A stretch of DNA of 10,355 nucleotides from Candidatus Stahliibacteriota bacterium (GCA_030670165.1 DAOVCF010000054.1:1-10355), one strand, 5' to 3'. Positions 1 through 7,473 are shown, counted from the stretch's first letter. Notes: generated from the letters alone by a model not told the origin. Translations and numbers: made by a program.

Positions 1-443
1 AATCTCAGCCAGCCTGCGAACGCGGTGTCGCCCCGGATGCGCTCGCACGGAGCCACGATTACTGCTTGACCCTGAGGTTTCAAGACCCTCGCCATCTCCC
101 CTATCGCTCTTGCAGGATCGGGTAGGTGCTCAAGGAGGTGAACGCAGAGTATTCGATCAAAGGATTCGTTCGGGAATGGCAAATCGCTTGCGTCGGCTTC
201 GAGGAGATTGACAGGTGAACCGGTGCGTTTAGCAGTCTCGATCGCATCGTGATCGGCGTCCACCCCCCATAGATCAATCCCTTTTCCAGCATAGCCTTCG
301 ATTCGGTAACCTGAAGAGCAACCTACCTCCAATAGCTTTTCACCGGGTTGGGGATCAAGCAGCTTATCAACCATTCTCGCCTCGGCCACACCCCAGGGAA
401 GGAACTCAACCCCTTTCCTGCGCAGACGATGGACTGAAGACAT
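1..443 (-). CDS. Class I SAM-dependent methyltransferase, 3' end outside window
   Basis: Reading the minus strand from an ATG at 443 gives 147 uninterrupted codons that run off the left edge, so only the N-terminal part is present. It begins MSSVHRLRRKGVEFLPWGV. The Rossmann SAM-binding motif I is LLEVGCSSGY (about residues 37-46), a slightly unusual form of the VLDxGCGxG consensus. The acidic residue ending strand 2 is in WGVDAD (D62). EADASDLPFPNESFD (82-96) and HLLEHLPDPARAIGEMARVL (102-121) are the post-II regions typical of Methyltransf_11/UbiE-like enzymes. The family transfers a methyl group from SAM to a small molecule or lipid; the substrate cannot be read from this fragment. GGTGAGG-type purines lie 11-20 bases upstream of the ATG, a rather distant ribosome site. 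The gene is divergent from the protease genes, and I see no clear promoter for it in the 222-bp spacer. Confidence 0.88.
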   Translation of the reverse strand, partial: MSSVHRLRRKGVEFLPWGVAEARMVDKLLDPQPGEKLLEVGCSSGYRIEGYAGKGIDLWGVDADHDAIETAKRTGSPVNLLEADASDLPFPNESFDRILCVHLLEHLPDPARAIGEMARVLKPQGQAVIVAPCERIRGDTAFAGWLR

Positions 444-610
444 AGGTAATTGTACACCTCACCTTTCACTTAGCAACTTGACAGTCAACGGTTAGAGGAT
501 AATCACTCCGTCTAAAGGAACCACTCCACACTTACCAAGAAGGTGGCGCTCATAAGGTAACCCGTAACACACCCGTAACCCCCCTTACCTCCTTAGGATA
601 CAGGAACAGC

Positions 611-638
611 TTGACAACCGCTCTTTTTGAATTAGTAT
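611..638 (+). promoter_or_regulatory. Sigma70-like promoter for the protease genes
   Basis: TTGACA at 611-616 and TAGTAT at 633-638 are separated by 16 bp, 27 bp before the TTG start at 666. The -10 lies inside a perfect small palindrome (ATTAG-TAT-CTAAT, 631-643), a possible operator. Upstream, ACCCGTAAC occurs twice (560-568 and 571-579), exactly 11 bp apart and so on the same helix face. This could be an activator site, but that is inference. A second palindrome, TTGAC-A-GTCAA, sits at 478-488 without a well-spaced -10. Confidence 0.6.
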
Positions 639-665
639 CTAATCCAAATAATCAAAGGAGTAAGC

Positions 666-2306
666 TTGAAATATCTCACAGCCTCAGTGTTAATTCTGGC
701 CATAGTACCTGCTGTATTGATTGCAGGCACGAATCCTTCAACTGTCAACATCGATAACCTTGAGCAATATGCACATGGGTATATCACCGTCCGCTTTGCC
801 GACGGCGTGGATCTCGATGGGATACAATCCGCGCTCGCTGTCACCGGAGCGGTAGAGGTTCACAGGATCGAACAACTCAACGCCATCCAGCTCACCATCC
901 CGGATGAAGCGGACATTCGAGATGCGCTCAGCTACTACGAGTCGCGCCCGGATGTTCTCTACGCCCAGCCGGTAGCTATCCGCCGGGTGCTCTGGACCCC
1001 GAACGATCCACTTTTCCCCCGGCAGTGGCATTTTGACGCCAGCCATATCAACATGCCTGCGGCTTGGAACAAGGAGAAAGGGTCGTCTACAGTAATCGTT
1101 GCAATCGTTGATACCGGAATCGCCTACGAGGAGTATCCTATCCCTGAATACGAAGCGGATGAGGTTATATCCGATGACGACTACTACCACATGGCCCCGG
1201 ATTTCACAGCTTCCCAGTTTGTTGCTGGATATGACGTCATCCACGACGACGGGCACCCGAACGATCAGTACGGGCACGGCACTCACGTAGCAGGAACAGT
1301 GGCGCAGGCCACCAACAACGGGATCGGCACCGCCGGTATGGCACCGGACTGCAAGCTTATGCCGGTCCAGGTAATGAATTACACCGGCTCAGGATACGAC
1401 TTCTGGATTGCCGAAGGAATCACCTGGGCCGCTGATCACGGAGCCGACGTCATCAACCTCAGCCTCGGCGGCCCGCCTGGCCAGTCCTCGGAGATCGAAC
1501 ACGACGCCATCATCTACGCTCACAATAAAGGAGTCGTCATTGTCGCCTCCGCAGGCAACAGGCGCGTCGGCATACTAAGCTACCCTGCGGCCTTTGAGGA
1601 GTGCATTGCGGTTGCCGCCACCGACTACCGTGACTTACGCGCCGTCTATTCCCAATACGGAACAGGCCTTGACATCTCCGCACCTGGCGGCGACGTCTAC
1701 GAGGATAGAAACAGCGACGGCTACCCTGACGGTGTGCTTCAGTGCACCTACTTGGAGTTCGCAGACCCATATCATGGCAAGCTAGCCAAGGTTGACGAGT
1801 TTGCATATCATTTCTGGCAGGGCACCTCGATGGCTGCTCCGCACGTCTCAGGCATGGCGGCGCTTTTGATCAGCCACGGAATCACCGGGGTAGATAACGT
1901 AAAGAACGCCATCTACACCACAGCCCGCGATCTCGGCACTTCCGGCTACGACAAGGTCTACGGCTGGGGTATGATTGATCCTGCAGCGGCACTTGACTAC
2001 GTCCCTGTCGCCGTTCATGAAGAATCGGCACCGGCAAGCATCTCATACTCCTCTCCTGGTTTCTTCTCGAACTCAACCCGGATTAACTACACTCTTCCTG
2101 CGGATGGTCAGGTAACCCTTACCGTCTGGGACGCCGGCGGCAGGCGGGTCAGAACCCTTGTTGATTCCCATCAGGCTTCGGGTGAGCACTCGATCCAATG
2201 GGACGGCACCGACGATAACGGACGCCCCTTATCTCGAGGCGCCTACTTCTGCCGGATTAATACCTCCGGATCCACACTTACTCAAAAGATGGTGCTTGTT
2301 AGGTAG
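666..2306 (+). CDS. Secreted subtilisin-like serine protease (S8) with type IX-like sorting domain
   Basis: A 546-residue secreted endopeptidase precursor. The start is TTG at 666, chosen because AAAGGAG (654-660) lies 5 bases before it and the product then opens with a signal peptide (hydrophobic residues 5-20, likely cut near A20). Residues about 37-105 look like an I9-type inhibitory propeptide. The peptidase domain runs about 110-445. Its catalytic triad is intact: Asp149 in AIVDTGI, His204 in YGHGTHVAG and Ser388 in GTSMAAPHVSG. The oxyanion-hole Asn298 is in VASAGN. WTPNDPLFPRQWHF at the domain entry resembles thermitase/fervidolysin-type enzymes. Residues about 460-546 form a FlgD-like Ig fold ending QKMVLVR, as in C-terminal sorting domains, so export to or past the outer membrane is likely. 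It is probably the first gene of an operon with the cysteine protease 19 bp downstream. The protease call is firm; the secretion route is inferred. Confidence 0.96.
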   Translation: MKYLTASVLILAIVPAVLIAGTNPSTVNIDNLEQYAHGYITVRFADGVDLDGIQSALAVTGAVEVHRIEQLNAIQLTIPDEADIRDALSYYESRPDVLYAQPVAIRRVLWTPNDPLFPRQWHFDASHINMPAAWNKEKGSSTVIVAIVDTGIAYEEYPIPEYEADEVISDDDYYHMAPDFTASQFVAGYDVIHDDGHPNDQYGHGTHVAGTVAQATNNGIGTAGMAPDCKLMPVQVMNYTGSGYDFWIAEGITWAADHGADVINLSLGGPPGQSSEIEHDAIIYAHNKGVVIVASAGNRRVGILSYPAAFEECIAVAATDYRDLRAVYSQYGTGLDISAPGGDVYEDRNSDGYPDGVLQCTYLEFADPYHGKLAKVDEFAYHFWQGTSMAAPHVSGMAALLISHGITGVDNVKNAIYTTARDLGTSGYDKVYGWGMIDPAAALDYVPVAVHEESAPASISYSSPGFFSNSTRINYTLPADGQVTLTVWDAGGRRVRTLVDSHQASGEHSIQWDGTDDNGRPLSRGAYFCRINTSGSTLTQKMVLVR

Positions 2307-2325
2307 GTAAGGCTAGTGAGAAGGA

Positions 2326-3873
2326 TTGAACCTTAAGGAAAAGTCGTTACCGAATTTCGCACCGGCACTTGTCATATTGGTTCTTTTCGTTCTTTCAGGT
2401 CTTTACGCCGAACCTGTTGACCTGGAGACCGCAGGAAAAGTTGCTGGATCCCAAACACTGATCATCAACAATCGGCTTACTACTCCAGATTACCTCTACT
2501 TAGATTATACGATCTCTACCGATGTGCCTAAGCCGCTTTACGATGATGCTGGAGAAAAGATATTAGCCTACGTGTTCGAACTTGAGCCCCATGGGTTCGT
2601 GGTGGTGACCGCGGACGATGACCTTGTGCCGATCGTCGCCTACTCCGAGCTAGGCTCTTTCCCTTGGGAGGAACACCCGGAGAATATTTTGCTCAACATG
2701 CTGCGTGAAGATTTGAAGCTGCGCTTGGAAGCGGTGGAGTTGACGGATGCGGGAAGGGTCGAAAGATATCAACAGGAATGGGAAGGGCTTATTGCCGGTG
2801 ATCCGGAGTACCTCGATCCCGGAGATTCGTGGCCCCCTTTAGGCTCAACCTGGACCGGCGGCTGGGTCGAAACCGCCTGGCGTCAGGGATCACCTTACAA
2901 CGATTCATGTCCTATCGATCCTGAAACCGGAGAGCGCTGCGTAGTTGGATGTACAGGTACCGCCATGGCTCAAATTATTAACTACTGGCAGTACCCGAAT
3001 TATGTGACCTTTACCGAAGATGACAACTATACAACCAGAACAAGGTGCATCGAAGTATACGCGCCGGATGCAAGCATCGCAAACATTGATTATAATGACG
3101 GAGACCCTGATTCCTCTACATGTGCAGCAATCTCATATGCTTGCGGAGTTGGATCAAAAATGAACTATACCAGCGGTGGCTCCGGCGCCTACTTCGAAGA
3201 CACATGGACTTCGTTCTTGAAACATTTCAAATATCTACACGCTGAATGTATGTCTGTTTGGGATACACTCAACGGTGATACTGTGAAATTCTACGGAACC
3301 CTCGAAGCGAACATCAAGGACTCAATGCCTGCGATGCTCGCAATCTGTGATCAAAACTATGAAGGACATCATGCAATAATCTGTGATGGTTTTCGGGAAA
3401 CTTCCAATAGTTTCGAATGGCATCTCAACTTCGGCTGGGGGGAGTACTACCAACCTTTTCCGAATTGCTGGTATAAACTCCCTGAAGGAATGCCTTATGG
3501 ATATTCTGTAGTTATCGATGGGATATTAAGCATCGAGCCGCCGACAAGGTACGTTACAGAGCCGATTGAACAAGCCCAGGTGCTGTCCTGTTCCCCCAAC
3601 CCTTTCCGTGAGTATGTAAGGATTCTCTTTACTCTGCCTGAGGCAGGACAGGCTAGGGTTAACGTGTACGACTTAACCGGCCGGTGCGTGCGCAATCTAT
3701 TAAATCAGACATACGCTCAAGGCTTTCAAAGCGTTACATGGAACGGCAAAGATGAGGAAGGCGAATATGTAAATCCCGGAGTCTACTTCATCAGAATAGA
3801 TACCAGAACCTCCGCCCTTAGCCAAAAGGTTGTATTCTACAGACTAACATCCACCATAGACACCTTTTGGTAA
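2326..3873 (+). CDS. Secreted C10 (streptopain-type) cysteine protease with sorting domain
   Basis: A 515-residue precursor. An in-frame stop at 2317 limits the start, and TTG 2326 is the only good choice. AGTGAG (2315-2320) is a weak ribosome site 5 bases upstream. Residues about 11-28 form a signal peptide ending SGLYA. Residues about 30-140 resemble the streptopain propeptide (Spi-like), with AYVFELEPHGFVVVTADDDL as its recognisable core. The mature domain shows the C10 landmarks: nucleophile Cys209 in GCTGTAMAQIINYW, catalytic His349 in GHHAIICDGF, and the Asn368/Trp371 region in LNFGWGEYY. Residues about 415-506 are a FlgD-like/type IX sorting domain (GVYFIRIDTRT...LSQKVVFYR). Unusually, nine more residues (LTSTIDTFW) follow the motif that normally ends such proteins. 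It is probably co-transcribed with the S8 protease, and the pair suggests extracellular protein degradation. Family members act on a range of proteins; the target here is unknown. Confidence 0.93.
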   Translation: MNLKEKSLPNFAPALVILVLFVLSGLYAEPVDLETAGKVAGSQTLIINNRLTTPDYLYLDYTISTDVPKPLYDDAGEKILAYVFELEPHGFVVVTADDDLVPIVAYSELGSFPWEEHPENILLNMLREDLKLRLEAVELTDAGRVERYQQEWEGLIAGDPEYLDPGDSWPPLGSTWTGGWVETAWRQGSPYNDSCPIDPETGERCVVGCTGTAMAQIINYWQYPNYVTFTEDDNYTTRTRCIEVYAPDASIANIDYNDGDPDSSTCAAISYACGVGSKMNYTSGGSGAYFEDTWTSFLKHFKYLHAECMSVWDTLNGDTVKFYGTLEANIKDSMPAMLAICDQNYEGHHAIICDGFRETSNSFEWHLNFGWGEYYQPFPNCWYKLPEGMPYGYSVVIDGILSIEPPTRYVTEPIEQAQVLSCSPNPFREYVRILFTLPEAGQARVNVYDLTGRCVRNLLNQTYAQGFQSVTWNGKDEEGEYVNPGVYFIRIDTRTSALSQKVVFYRLTSTIDTFW

Positions 3874-3905
3874 AAAGAGGATCACTTTCCACTCATGTCC
3901 AAACC

Positions 3906-3934
3906 TTGACATGGGCGCTCTCTTTCGGTAAGAT
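3906..3934 (+). promoter_or_regulatory. Sigma70-like promoter for the dehydrogenase gene
   Basis: A perfect TTGACA (3906-3911), a 17-bp spacer and TAAGAT (3929-3934, five of six consensus bases) lie 29 bp before the ATG at 3964. GGAG at 3955-3958 is the ribosome site, 5 bases from the start. This is one of the best promoter matches in the window and implies that this gene starts its own transcription unit. Confidence 0.72.
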
Positions 3935-3963
3935 AGCAGACACATTTAAGAATTGGAGCGAAG

Positions 3964-5103
3964 ATGACAAAGATGAAAGCGGTGGTTAAGGTGAAGCCTG
4001 AGAGAGGCGGTGCGGAGTTCGCCGACGTTGATATACCTACTATAGGGCAGGATGAGGTATTGGTTCGTGTCCAGGCGACCTCTATATGCGGAACCGACGT
4101 GCACATATACGAGTGGAACCCCTGGGCGCAGCGAAGGATAGGGGAAAAGCGCCTGCCCCAGATTTTAGGGCACGAGGTGGCAGGCGAGGTGGTCGAGGTA
4201 GGCGAGTTTGTTAAGAATATAAAGAAGGGCGATTACGTATCATCAGAGACCCATATCTACGATCCGGGCGATTTAACCTCGCTCTTGGGTCAGCGAAACG
4301 TAGGCGAACACATGCAGATTTTGGGTGTTGACCGCGACGGGGTGTTTGCAGAGTACGTAATGGTGCCGGAACGGGTCTGCTGGATAAACGACCGCTCGAT
4401 ACCGCCGGAGTTTGCAAGCGTGCAGGAACCTTTGGGCAACGGGGTTTATGCTGTTCTTGGCGAGGATGCCGACGTTGCAGGCAAGAGCATGGTTATCGTT
4501 GGCGACGGTCCCACCGCTTTGTTCGCAACCGGGGTAGCCAGAGCCGCAGGTGTAGCAAAGATCATTCTGGTTGGATATTCGGACTTCAATATGGAGATAG
4601 CCCACAGGATGGGAGCGGATTATCTTCTGGACATCAAGAAGACGTCTCTTGAGGAGCGCCATCAGTTCGTTCTTGAACAGACCGCAGGCTACGGGGTGGA
4701 TATATCGCTTGAGATGGTTGGCGGCGAGGTGCCCGTAAGGGAGGCGTTTGCCCATCTTCGCAAGGGCGGACGGCTTACCGCCTTCGGGATAGCTGCAGAG
4801 CCAAAGGTGCCCATAGACTACAACAACGGCATCGTATTCAAGGGAGCGCAGATCCACGGGATCAGCGGCCGCAAGCTGTTCGACACCTGGTATCGGATGC
4901 GGGGGCTCCTGGCAAACAAGCGGCTGGACATCTCGCCGGTTGTGACCCATGTTCTGGCGCTTGATGATTTTGAAAAAGGCTTCGAGATGCTTCTTGCAGA
5001 ACCGCGCCTGGCGGCAAAGATAGTGCTTTTCCCTGATAAGGGTGAGCTTGCCGCGGCCAAGGAACGATTGGCTGAGAAGCGCAACATGCCTGCGGCGGAT
5101 TAG
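3964..5103 (+). CDS. Threonine 3-dehydrogenase-like medium-chain dehydrogenase lacking the structural zinc site
   Basis: A 379-residue cytoplasmic oxidoreductase. The N-terminal part matches L-threonine 3-dehydrogenase (Tdh): SICGTDVHIYEWNPWAQ holds zinc ligand Cys42 and Thr44, and LGHEVAGEVVEVG holds His70 and Glu71. Tdh oxidises threonine to 2-amino-3-oxobutyrate, which Kbl cleaves to glycine and acetyl-CoA. Where Tdh carries four structural-zinc cysteines, this protein has SSETHIYDPGDLTSLLGQ (93-110) with none; only Cys42 and Cys139 occur in the whole chain. The Rossmann motif is VIVGDGPTALFATG (177-190). At the end of the next strand, the Asp that normally binds the NAD ribose is replaced in ILVGYSDFN (Gly204), so NADP use is possible. 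The chain is about 38 residues longer than E. coli Tdh, mostly in a charged C-terminal tail. The dehydrogenase family is certain. Threonine as substrate is likely but not proven; a polyol or other sec-alcohol is the alternative. Confidence 0.82.
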   Translation: MTKMKAVVKVKPERGGAEFADVDIPTIGQDEVLVRVQATSICGTDVHIYEWNPWAQRRIGEKRLPQILGHEVAGEVVEVGEFVKNIKKGDYVSSETHIYDPGDLTSLLGQRNVGEHMQILGVDRDGVFAEYVMVPERVCWINDRSIPPEFASVQEPLGNGVYAVLGEDADVAGKSMVIVGDGPTALFATGVARAAGVAKIILVGYSDFNMEIAHRMGADYLLDIKKTSLEERHQFVLEQTAGYGVDISLEMVGGEVPVREAFAHLRKGGRLTAFGIAAEPKVPIDYNNGIVFKGAQIHGISGRKLFDTWYRMRGLLANKRLDISPVVTHVLALDDFEKGFEMLLAEPRLAAKIVLFPDKGELAAAKERLAEKRNMPAAD

Positions 5104-5140
5104 GAAATTGAAAGAGCCATTTGTAAACGGCTACCATTAT

Positions 5141-5213
5141 TTTCCCCTCCCCCTTGATCCCCCTCCACAAGGGAGGGGGAAATGGCAGGGAATCCTCCAC
5201 TAAGGAGGAGGAA
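5141..5213. repeat. C-rich/G-rich hairpin repeats upstream of the DUF559 gene
   Basis: CCCCCTCC (5159-5166) pairs with GGAGGGGG (5172-5179) across a 5-base loop. A second C-rich arm at 5144-5153 could pair with the same purine tract. CCTCC (5194-5198) then pairs with GGAGG (5204-5208). The phrase TCCACTAAGG at 5196-5205 recurs at 10248-10257 beside another hairpin of the same kind, so these belong to a dispersed family. The hairpins fill most of the spacer after the dehydrogenase gene and might also act in termination, although no clean T-tract follows. Confidence 0.65.
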
Positions 5214-5240
5214 ATAAAAGAGGATGTTATCAACGTAGTC

Positions 5241-5263
5241 TTTCCTCTCCTGGTGGGATGGGG
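5241..5263 (+). repeat. 5' copy of hairpin motif flanking the DUF559 gene
   Basis: This 23-base motif, with core CCTGGTGG (5249-5256), is a close direct copy of 5604-5627 at the other end of the DUF559 gene. CTTTCC (5240-5245) pairs with GGAAAG (5262-5267), forming a hairpin that buries the possible ATG at 5258. This is one reason to prefer the ATG at 5282 as the start. Confidence 0.55.
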
Positions 5264-5281
5264 AAAGTAAAAAAGGAGTTT

Positions 5282-5701
5282 ATGAAAAGAAGCTTGACAC
5301 CCACTGCCCGAAGTCTTAGAAAGCGCATGTCTGACGCTGAGATTAAACTCTGGAAATACTTGAGTCGAAAACAACTAGGCGTAATCTTCAGACGGCAATA
5401 CCCTATAGGGGAATACATTGTTGATTTTGTCTCGTTCGATGCTAAGGTAGTTATTGAAGTTGACGGCGGTCAGCACGCCGATTCTAAAACCGACAAATCC
5501 AGAGACGAATGGTTTGCTTCTCAAGGCTTTAAGGTGCTTCGATTCTGGAATAACGATGTTCTCAGAAACATTGAGGAAGTGATAGAGGCAATAAGCAAAG
5601 CGGTTTCCCCTTCCCTGGTGGAAGGGGTCGGTGGCTCGAAGAGACACCGGGGGAAGGGGACCAATAAGATTAATTATTTGTATCGTGAACTGAATCCCTA
5701 A
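5282..5701 (+). CDS. DUF559 endonuclease-domain protein
   Basis: A 139-residue protein if it starts at ATG 5282, which follows AAAGGAG (5272-5278); an in-frame ATG at 5258 would add eight residues. It shows the DUF559 plan: LTPTARSLRKRMSDAEIKLW (helical lead-in), then LGVIFRRQYPIGEYIVDFV (Asp48), VVIEVDGGQH (Glu59, Asp61, His65) and GFKVLRFWNNDVLRNIEEVI. DUF559 is related to the Vsr/PD-(D/E)xK-like nuclease fold; the biological role of the family is not settled. The recognisable domain ends near residue 107. The remaining 32 residues are encoded by a hairpin repeat (5604-5660) plus the leader of the next gene, so the tail looks acquired. The stop codon abuts the ribosome site of the acetyl-CoA synthetase gene 15 bp downstream. 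Hairpin copies on both sides suggest a small mobile or repeat-associated unit rather than a metabolic partner of its neighbours. Confidence 0.85.
   Translation: MKRSLTPTARSLRKRMSDAEIKLWKYLSRKQLGVIFRRQYPIGEYIVDFVSFDAKVVIEVDGGQHADSKTDKSRDEWFASQGFKVLRFWNNDVLRNIEEVIEAISKAVSPSLVEGVGGSKRHRGKGTNKINYLYRELNP
5604..5660 (+). repeat. 3' hairpin repeat inside the end of the DUF559 gene
   Basis: CCCCTTCC (5607-5614) pairs with GGAAGGGG (5620-5627). CGGTG (5629-5633) pairs with CACCG (5645-5649), with CTC/GAG continuing inside. GGGGAAGGGGA near 5650-5660 can instead pair with the first C-rich arm, closing a branched structure. The first 24 bases match the 5' copy at 5241-5263. The repeat is translated as SPSLVEGVGGSKRHRGKG. 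Confidence 0.6.
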
Positions 5702-5716
5702 GGAGGAAAGAAGTAA

Positions 5717-7417
5717 ATGAGCAACATCGGCAACTACGAAGAACGCTACAAAACCTTCGACTGGTCCCAGGCTAAAGAGCACCTGGGATTCAAAGAAGGC
5801 GATTTCTTAAACATAGGCTACTACTGCTCGGATAGGATTTGCGAGCAAGGGAAAGCGGATAAGCTGGCCCTCATCTGGGAAGGCCCCGACGGCACCCTCA
5901 AGCGCTACACCTTTGCGGACATCCGCGTCCTTTCCAACACATACGCCAAGTTCTTGAAAGACTTAGGCGTCGAGAAAGGCGACCGGGTGTGCATCTTTAT
6001 GGACAGGATACCTGACCTCTACATCTCGCTGCTGGGGATCCTCAAGCTCGGAGCCATCGCTCAGCCTCTCTTCTCCGCGTTCGGGCCGGAGTCCTTGATT
6101 ACCCGTCTTGCCAACGCCGAGACCAAGGTAGTCTTGACCACGCGCAAGCACGTATCCAAGGTTCGTAAGATAAAGGCCGATCTGCCCGCCTTAAAACATA
6201 TCGTCATCGTGGAGGGTGAGCCCAAAAAGATGGGCGAAGGTGAGATGTTATTTAACCTTGAGGCGGCTGAAAAGGTTGAGGAATTCACTAGCTTTGCCGC
6301 CGATCTCGAGACTCCCTCCCTCTTACACTACACCTCAGGCACCACCGGCCCTCCCAAGGGTGCCTTGCACGTGCACTCTGCAATCTTCGCCCAGGCTATT
6401 ACCACGCGCTGGGTGCTTGATTTAAACGACTCGGACATCTACTGGTGCACCGCCGATCCGGGCTGGGTCACCGGAACCTCATACGGGATCATCGGCCCCT
6501 GGTCTTTAGGTATCACCCAGGTGGTGCTCGACGCGGGCTTCACCGCCGAGCGCTGGTATAAGTTTATTCAAGACCACAAGGTGACCGTGTGGTACTCCGC
6601 CCCGACCGCGATCCGGATGCTGATGAAACAAGGCACGGAGATAATCAAGCGCTATGACCTTTCTTCTCTCCGACATCTCTGCAGCGTTGGCGAACCGCTC
6701 AACGCCGAGGCGGTGCACTGGTCTCGGCAAGCCTACGGCCTACCCTTCAACGATAACTTCTGGCAGACCGAGACCGGCTCTATCGTCATCTCAAACTACC
6801 CTGGGATGGAGATAAAGCCCGGCTCCATGGGCAAACCCTTCCCCGGAATTACGGCGACGGTGCTTGATCTCAAGACCCACGAGCCTGTCACCGAACCTGG
6901 CAAGGTCGGGCTGATCGCCTTGAAACCGGGCTGGCCATCCATGTTCCGTCAATACTGGAGGAACGAAGAGGTCTACAAATCCAAGTTCGACAAGGGCTGG
7001 TACATCTGCGGGGACCGGGCCTCGATCGATACCGACGGCTACTACTGGTTCGTGGGTAGAGACGACGACGTGATCAACACCGGCGGGCATCTGGTCGGGC
7101 CGTTTGAGATCGAATCCGCACTTCTTGAGCATCCTGCGGTGGCAGAATCCGCGGCGGTGGGCAAGCCTGATGAGGTCAACATGGAGGTTGTGAAGGCGTT
7201 CGTGGCATTAAAGCCCGGTTTCGAACCGTCAGACGACCTCGAGCTCAATATCATGAACTTCATCCGCAAGCGGCTCTCGCCGTTGGCGATGCCGCAGGAA
7301 ATTGAATTCGTCGCCTCGCTTCCCAAAACCCGCTCAGGCAAGATAATGCGTCGTGTCTTACGCGCCAAGGAATGGGGCGAGCCTGTCGGCGACCTCTCGA
7401 CGCTGGAGAACGACTAA
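5717..7417 (+). CDS. acsA: AMP-forming acetyl-CoA synthetase (acetate-CoA ligase)
   Basis: A 566-residue cytoplasmic ligase converting acetate, ATP and CoA to acetyl-CoA, AMP and PPi. An AGGAGG ribosome site (5701-5706) precedes the ATG by 10 bases. ANL-family motifs occur in order: P-loop YTSGTTGPPKG (205-215), ADPGWVTGTSYGIIGPW (246-262), NFWQTETGS (347-355), YICGDRA with Asp433 (429-435), GRDDDVINTGGHLVGPFEIES (447-467) and the adenylation lysine Lys542 in TRSGKIMRR. Trp349 before QTETG is the residue that shortens the acyl pocket to acetate or propionate in Acs. The length matches the short B. subtilis AcsA type (about 570) rather than the 650-residue Acs. In the hinge region, HLVGP replaces the more common YRIGP, so the Arg is lost. 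Lys542 is the site acetylated by Pat-type regulators in relatives. A propionyl or other short-acyl specificity cannot be excluded. Confidence 0.93.
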   Translation: MSNIGNYEERYKTFDWSQAKEHLGFKEGDFLNIGYYCSDRICEQGKADKLALIWEGPDGTLKRYTFADIRVLSNTYAKFLKDLGVEKGDRVCIFMDRIPDLYISLLGILKLGAIAQPLFSAFGPESLITRLANAETKVVLTTRKHVSKVRKIKADLPALKHIVIVEGEPKKMGEGEMLFNLEAAEKVEEFTSFAADLETPSLLHYTSGTTGPPKGALHVHSAIFAQAITTRWVLDLNDSDIYWCTADPGWVTGTSYGIIGPWSLGITQVVLDAGFTAERWYKFIQDHKVTVWYSAPTAIRMLMKQGTEIIKRYDLSSLRHLCSVGEPLNAEAVHWSRQAYGLPFNDNFWQTETGSIVISNYPGMEIKPGSMGKPFPGITATVLDLKTHEPVTEPGKVGLIALKPGWPSMFRQYWRNEEVYKSKFDKGWYICGDRASIDTDGYYWFVGRDDDVINTGGHLVGPFEIESALLEHPAVAESAAVGKPDEVNMEVVKAFVALKPGFEPSDDLELNIMNFIRKRLSPLAMPQEIEFVASLPKTRSGKIMRRVLRAKEWGEPVGDLSTLEND

Positions 7418-7451
7418 GTCACCTGAAATTCTTAACTTACAATAAATGAAG

Positions 7452-7473
7452 GGGCCGGTTTTTAAACCGGCCC
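7452..7473 (+). terminator. Terminator-like hairpin after acsA
   Basis: GGGCCGGTTT (7452-7461) is perfectly complementary to AAACCGGCCC (7464-7473). The hairpin lies 34 bp after the acsA stop and is followed by the T-rich stretch TTACCATTTTCC. The stem is strong but the T-tract is interrupted, so intrinsic termination is likely rather than certain. Confidence 0.65.

Noticed and set aside
478..503. TTGACA at 478 with GATAAT at 498 as a second promoter
   Set aside because: The spacer is only 14 bp. TTGAC-A-GTCAA here is better described as a short palindrome of unknown role.
738..1286. Minus-strand open frame of 182 codons opposite the S8 protease
   Set aside because: It is a shadow of a well-supported protease, and its low-complexity valine-rich product has no family resemblance.
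4273..4950. Minus-strand open frame of 225 codons opposite the dehydrogenase gene
   Set aside because: It lies wholly inside a gene with clear family motifs, lacks a ribosome site and shows no recognisable domain; it is a codon-bias shadow.
5108..5140. Possible promoter TTGAAA with TACCAT or CATTAT for the DUF559-acsA stretch
   Set aside because: Spacings of 18 and 21 bp with poor -10 matches make it no better than chance.
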